Assembly (NCBI RefSeq): GCF_016907975.1
Contig: NZ_JAFBCY010000005.1
Span: 1-64,000, forward strand
Length of the DNA stretch: 64,000 bases
Direction: 5' to 3'
DNA from: Methylopila capsulata
GTDB lineage: Bacteria; Pseudomonadota; Alphaproteobacteria; Rhizobiales; Methylopilaceae
In this document: in pieces, positions 60,457 to 64,000 of the stretch
How the letters are laid out: every line of letters begins with the position of its first letter
How positions within the stretch are numbered: the first letter of the stretch is position 1
Notes under the pieces: generated by a model
Told to the model about the DNA's origin: nothing
The model's database searches: none
Seen by the model: the letters and a program-made list of their open reading frames with translations, nothing else
Program-made: the position numbers and the translations under genes

Positions 60457-61794
60457 ATGAGCGACACCGCCCGTACGACCGACCTCGACAGCATCGAACC
60501 CCTGGACCTCGCCGGCGTCGGCGTCGGCCCGTTCAACCTCAGCCTCGCCGCCCAGCTCGACAGCGTGCCGGAGCTCTCCGCACGCTTCTTCGAGCGCCGC
60601 CCGCGCTTCGACTGGCACCCCGGCATGATGCTGCCGGACGTCGAGCTGCAGTCGTCCTACCTCAAGGACCTCGTCACCTCGACCAACCCGACGAGCCCGT
60701 GGTCCTTCACCTCCTACCTCGTCCAGACCAAGCGCTTCTTCGCCTTCCTCAACGCGCACTACGACGCCGCGCCGCGGAAGGAGTTCGCGCGCTATTTCGC
60801 CTGGGTGGCGGAGCAGCTGCCGACGCTGACCTTCGGCGCCGACGTGAGCGAGGTCGACCACGACGGGCGCGACTTCGTGCTGACGGTGGACGGGACGAAA
60901 CGGCGCGCGCGCAACCTCGCGATCGGCGTCGGCATGCAGCCGCAGCTGCCGGACTGGGCGCAGGGCTTCGACCGCGGCCGCTGCTTCCACGCGAGCGAGG
61001 CGGTGGACCGGCTGCCGGGCCTGCCCGCGGGCCGCGTCGCGGTCATCGGCGGCGGGCAGAGCGGCGCGGAGATCGTGCAGCATCTGCTCGCCCAGGAGAC
61101 GCCGCCGCAGGCGCTGAGCTGGCTCAGCCGCCGCCACAACTTCGAGCCGCTGAACGACACGCCGTTCTCGAACCAGGTGTTTTCGCCGGAGTACGTCGAC
61201 GCCTACCGCAAGCTCGGCGACGAGCGGAAGACCGCGGCCTTCGCGACCGCGGTGCTGACCAGCGACGGCGTCTCGCCCTCGACCATCGACGCGATCTACC
61301 GGCGGCTCTACGCCATGCGCTACCTCGAGGACAGCCCGGTCGACGCCGCCATGCTGCCGAGCCGCGACGTGATCCAGGCCGAGGAGCGCAACGGCGAGTA
61401 CCGGCTGATCGTGCGCAACGGATTCGACGGCGGCATCGAGGTGCTGTTCGCCGACGCGCTGGTGCTCGCCACCGGCTACCGCTTCCGCCTGCCGGACGCG
61501 CTGGCGCCGCTGAAGCGCCGGATCGCGACCGACCGGCAGGACCGGCTGATCCTCGCCGACGACTACTCCGTCGCCTGGGACGGGCCGCGCCACGCCCGCA
61601 TCTTCGCGCTCAACGCCGGCCGCCACAGCCACGGCATCGCCGAGAGCCAGCTCAGCCTGATGGCCTGGCGCAGCTCGGCGATCGTGAACGCCCTCGTCGG
61701 CTACGACCGCTTCGACCTGGAGCTGCCCGAGCCGATGGTGAACTGGGCCTCGATCGCCCCGGCCGTCGCCGGCGCCGCCCGGGCCGACGCGTGA
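60457..61794 (+). CDS. IucD-like L-lysine/L-ornithine N-monooxygenase
   Basis: A 445-residue flavin N-hydroxylase for siderophore synthesis. FAD site GVGVGPFNLSLAAQL near residue 22; MLPDVELQSSYLKDLVTSTN then PTSPWSFTSYLVQTKRFFAF near residue 65 is nearer IucD and AlcA than PvdA; NADPH site VAVIGGGQSGAEIVQHLLAQ; ATGYRFRLPDA near 340. It hydroxylates the terminal amine of lysine, ornithine or a diamine; which one cannot be decided. It is 64 bases after the NRPS gene. Start at 60457. Confidence 0.92.
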   Translation: MSDTARTTDLDSIEPLDLAGVGVGPFNLSLAAQLDSVPELSARFFERRPRFDWHPGMMLPDVELQSSYLKDLVTSTNPTSPWSFTSYLVQTKRFFAFLNAHYDAAPRKEFARYFAWVAEQLPTLTFGADVSEVDHDGRDFVLTVDGTKRRARNLAIGVGMQPQLPDWAQGFDRGRCFHASEAVDRLPGLPAGRVAVIGGGQSGAEIVQHLLAQETPPQALSWLSRRHNFEPLNDTPFSNQVFSPEYVDAYRKLGDERKTAAFATAVLTSDGVSPSTIDAIYRRLYAMRYLEDSPVDAAMLPSRDVIQAEERNGEYRLIVRNGFDGGIEVLFADALVLATGYRFRLPDALAPLKRRIATDRQDRLILADDYSVAWDGPRHARIFALNAGRHSHGIAESQLSLMAWRSSAIVNALVGYDRFDLELPEPMVNWASIAPAVAGAARADA

Positions 61795-61915
61795 GAGACG
61801 TCGCCCCCTCGCCCGTGTCGCGCCTTCGCGGCGCGCGGCTTCCCGCACGGAAGCTTGACGGCGGACGCCGGCCAAGCGAGGGGGCGCGCCCAACCTCGAA
61901 CCGCCGGACATCGCC

Positions 61916-62779
61916 TTGACCGACCTTCCCGTGACCCTGCCCGGCTGCGTCCGGTTCGACCTCGCGCCCGCTGCGGGCGGCGCGCCCTACCGCATCTTCC
62001 TGCGGACGCCGCCGGGCGAGGCGCCCGCCGCGGGCTGGCCCGTGATCTATCTCCTCGACGGCAACGCCGTGTTCGCGACCGCCGTCGACGCGCTCCGGTC
62101 ACAGACGCCCTGGCCGATGGGGACGGGGATCTCCGACGCCGTGGTCGTCGCAGTCGGCTATCCCACGGACGGGGCCTACGACAGCGTGCGCCGCTCCTGG
62201 GACTACGGCCCGCCGCCCGGCGCGACCTACCCCCGCCACACGCCGGACGGTCCCGAGGTGCGGACCGGCGGCGCGGCCGACTTCCTCGCCTTCCTCGCGG
62301 ACGAGCTGAAGCCCGAGATCGCCCGCCGGGTCGCGACCGACCCGGCCGGGACCGCGCTGTTCGGCCACTCCTTCGGCGGCCTCTGCGCGCTCTACGGGCT
62401 GTTCACCCGGCCCGAGGCCTTCTCGCACTGGATCGCGGTGAGCCCCACGATCTACTGGGAGGACTTCAACCTCCTCCCCCACGCCGACCGCTTCGGCGCC
62501 CGCGCCGACCGGCCCGCCGGCCTCAAGGTGCTGATCTCGGTCGGCGAGTACGAGGAGCGGCTGGCGCCCTTCCAGATCGGCGCCGCCGACGAGGACAAGC
62601 GCCGCGCGGCGCAGGCGCGTGCGCAGACTGAAAGCCACGCGCGCGCCATGCACGCGCGCCTGGGCGCGCTCGACGGCGTGACTAGCGCCTTCGCGCTGAT
62701 CCGCGGCGAGACCCACATGTCGGTGCTTCCGACAGCAGTCAACCAGGCCATCCGCTTCGCCTTCGGCGCATGGGACTGA
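61916..62779 (+). CDS. Siderophore esterase-like alpha/beta hydrolase (Fes/IroE type)
   Basis: A 287-residue alpha/beta hydrolase of the esterase D/IroE group. AAGWPVIYLLDGNAVFATAV, ALFGHSFGGLCALYGLFTRP (nucleophile Ser) and GETHMSVLPTAVNQAIRFAF (catalytic His) are visible. Relatives cut ester-linked siderophores such as enterobactin or fusarinine to release iron; if so, the product carries ester bonds. TTG at 61916 and GTG at 61931 are alternative starts, neither with a strong ribosome site. No signal peptide, so it acts in the cytoplasm. Confidence 0.85.
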   Translation: MTDLPVTLPGCVRFDLAPAAGGAPYRIFLRTPPGEAPAAGWPVIYLLDGNAVFATAVDALRSQTPWPMGTGISDAVVVAVGYPTDGAYDSVRRSWDYGPPPGATYPRHTPDGPEVRTGGAADFLAFLADELKPEIARRVATDPAGTALFGHSFGGLCALYGLFTRPEAFSHWIAVSPTIYWEDFNLLPHADRFGARADRPAGLKVLISVGEYEERLAPFQIGAADEDKRRAAQARAQTESHARAMHARLGALDGVTSAFALIRGETHMSVLPTAVNQAIRFAFGAWD

Positions 62780-62932
62780 TTTCGTTTGATTGTAAAAATT
62801 AAAAACGCCTCACGCGATAGTTCACGACCGCGTCATCTCGAGGGTCTGACTTCGACGGCGCACTGAAATAGAACGGCGCGACTGGACGTTCCGGTCGGGG
62901 ATCTGCGGGACATACTGAGACTGGGGATGGCG
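62780..62932. promoter_or_regulatory. Gap upstream of the TonB receptor gene
   Basis: A 153-base gap with an AT-rich first part (TGATTGTAAAAATTAAAAAC near 62787) followed by GC-rich sequence. It may carry a promoter of its own for the receptor, but no Fur, RirA or ECF site stands out. Confidence 0.35.
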
Positions 62933-64000
62933 ATGAAGGCTGATGTACTGAAGTTGACGCGCGCGGCGTCTCTGGCGGGCGCGGCGACGGCCGCGGTTCT
63001 CTGCGCCGGCGGGGCTCAAGCCCAGGAAGGCGGGACCACCGCGCTGGAGGAGATCCAGGTCACCGGCGAGGGCCGCAAGGACACCGCGCGCGGCCCGGTC
63101 GAGGGCTACGTCGCCACCCGCTCCAGCGCCGGCACTAAGACCGACACGCCCATTCTCGAGACCCCCCGCTCCGTGGAGGTGATCGGGCGGCAGGAGCTCG
63201 AGGACCGCGGCGTGACCACGCTGCCGGAGGCGGTGCGCTACTCGCCGGGCGTGACGACCAACGGCTCCGGCTTCGACCCCCGCTTCGACCAGATCTCGAT
63301 CCGCGGCTTTGCGGTCAACACTTATGGCGACTACAAGGACGGCCTGCGGCAGACGCAGGGCCAGTTCGCCACCTTCCGCAGCGAACTGTTCGGTCTGGAG
63401 CGCATCGACATCATCAAAGGGCCTGCCGCCGTGCTCTACGGTCAGACGACGCCCGGCGGCCTAATCGACCGCATCTCCAAGCGTCCGACCGAGGCGCCCC
63501 GCCTCGAGATCATGACGAATATGGCGAGCACCGGCCGCTACGAGAGCGGGGTCGACGTCAGCGGACCACTTAACGCGGCGGGCACGGTGCTCGGCCGAAT
63601 GGTGGCTCTGGGTCGGATCGGCGAACTCGACTACGACATCAAGGACGAACGGGCGATGCTGGCGCCGTCGCTGACCTTCGCGCCCAACGATCAGACGAAG
63701 TTCACGATCTACGGGCTCGTGCAGAAGGACGAGACCGACAGCAACGTCGCCGTGATGAACACGTCGAGCGGCGACCCCTTCAATGTCAGAGCGAGCGATC
63801 CAAGCTACGATCACCTGAAGCAAACCCAGTATCAGGCCGGCTACGAATTCTCGCATGAATTCAATGACACGTTCACGTTCCGGCAAAACGCTCGCTACAA
63901 CTACCTCGACATGGACGCTCGTTACCTGACAGCGAACGTCTCTGGCGGCGGATACGATCCAACTCGCCCCAACGTCTATCGACGTGGCTCATACGCGATC
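62933..64000 (+). CDS. TonB-dependent siderophore receptor (partial, N-terminal part)
   Basis: The first 356 residues of an outer-membrane receptor; the gene continues past the window. Signal peptide residues 1-32 (MKADVLKLTRAASLAGAATA, then AVLCAGGAQA). A TonB-box-like region is followed by the plug domain: TPRSVEVIGRQELEDRGVTT, ISIRGFAVNTYGDYKDGLRQ, then ERIDIIKGPAAVLYGQTTPG, GGLIDRISKRPTEAPR. No N-terminal signalling (STN) domain is present. This is the FhuA/FoxA-type layout for ferric hydroxamates. ATG at 62927 in frame would add two residues. The last 250 bases use more A- and T-ending codons than the NRPS. Confidence 0.9.
   Translation, partial: MKADVLKLTRAASLAGAATAAVLCAGGAQAQEGGTTALEEIQVTGEGRKDTARGPVEGYVATRSSAGTKTDTPILETPRSVEVIGRQELEDRGVTTLPEAVRYSPGVTTNGSGFDPRFDQISIRGFAVNTYGDYKDGLRQTQGQFATFRSELFGLERIDIIKGPAAVLYGQTTPGGLIDRISKRPTEAPRLEIMTNMASTGRYESGVDVSGPLNAAGTVLGRMVALGRIGELDYDIKDERAMLAPSLTFAPNDQTKFTIYGLVQKDETDSNVAVMNTSSGDPFNVRASDPSYDHLKQTQYQAGYEFSHEFNDTFTFRQNARYNYLDMDARYLTANVSGGGYDPTRPNVYRRGSYAI

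Noticed and set aside
57318-60626. A long minus-strand open frame (about 1100 codons) opposite the NRPS
   Set aside because: It is a shadow of a high-GC gene. The plus strand carries clear NRPS motifs, while this translation is rich in Arg, Val, Gly and His repeats with no domain.
62780-62932. A Fur or RirA box before the TonB receptor
   Set aside because: No good match to the GATAATGATAATCATTATC dyad or to TGA-N9-TCA could be found by eye.

Overview
The window is high-GC chromosomal DNA from an alphaproteobacterium, most likely of the Hyphomicrobiales (Rhizobiales). The evidence is the mdh-sucC and sdhCDAB respiratory blocks, an acnA-ccmA junction, a DUF2794 protein, a YbbN-LonSB-Trm112 block, class I ccm and UbiH-type genes, and a glnK-amtB pair behind a sigma54-like promoter. 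I cannot name the genus. I found no rRNA, tRNA, CRISPR array, transposase or phage gene.

Region by region: 1-3376 (minus strand) carries the start of sucC, a small membrane protein, mdh and zapE. 3600-5950 holds small exported proteins (including a DUF305 protein), a carboxymuconolactone-decarboxylase-like protein, a MAPEG protein and a 57-residue protein. 6033-10713 is the succinate dehydrogenase operon sdhC-sdhD-sdhA-hydrolase-sdhB-DUF2007, with an Asp-nucleophile alpha/beta hydrolase lodged between sdhA and sdhB. 11072-19000 is housekeeping: a TetR regulator, a lipid kinase, an RluA-type pseudouridine synthase, glucokinase, 3-hydroxybutyrate dehydrogenase, a Zur-like regulator coupled to ispG, and xthA. 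19296-25552 has lolA, a lone AAA ATPase, ftsK, and amtB and glnK. 25868-31714 has tesB, a ubiquinone-type hydroxylase, Trm112, a Lon-substrate-binding-domain protein, ybbN, a type II NADH dehydrogenase and a 27-residue membrane peptide. 31772-35761 is the ybbP-ybbA / tesA divergent set. 35844-49187 has an aldo/keto reductase, thpR, a sulfotransferase, leuD, a Rid protein, DUF2794, a hydrolase plus a DUF1223 protein, acnA, an orphan ccmA, an HPP-CBS protein, formyl-CoA transferase and a PAS protein.

The accessory part is 49640-64000. An AT-rich stretch precedes a FecI-like ECF sigma factor. Two divergent operons then share a 258-bp promoter region. The leftward operon is GNAT (hydroxylamine N-acyltransferase), a MATE exporter, a cystathionine-gamma-synthase-like PLP enzyme, a DUF418 membrane protein and an Sfp-type phosphopantetheinyl transferase. 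The rightward operon is MbtH, a one-module NRPS (degenerate C, A, T, TE), an IucD-like N-hydroxylase, an esterase and a TonB-dependent receptor that runs off the window.

Read together, these encode synthesis, export, import and hydrolytic iron release of a hydroxamate siderophore. An amino acid with a side-chain amine is N-hydroxylated and N-acylated, loaded by the NRPS, and probably oligomerised and released by the TE domain. The dead-looking condensation domain, the single module and the PLP enzyme make it a candidate for an unusual siderophore assembly line. The product itself cannot be read from the sequence.
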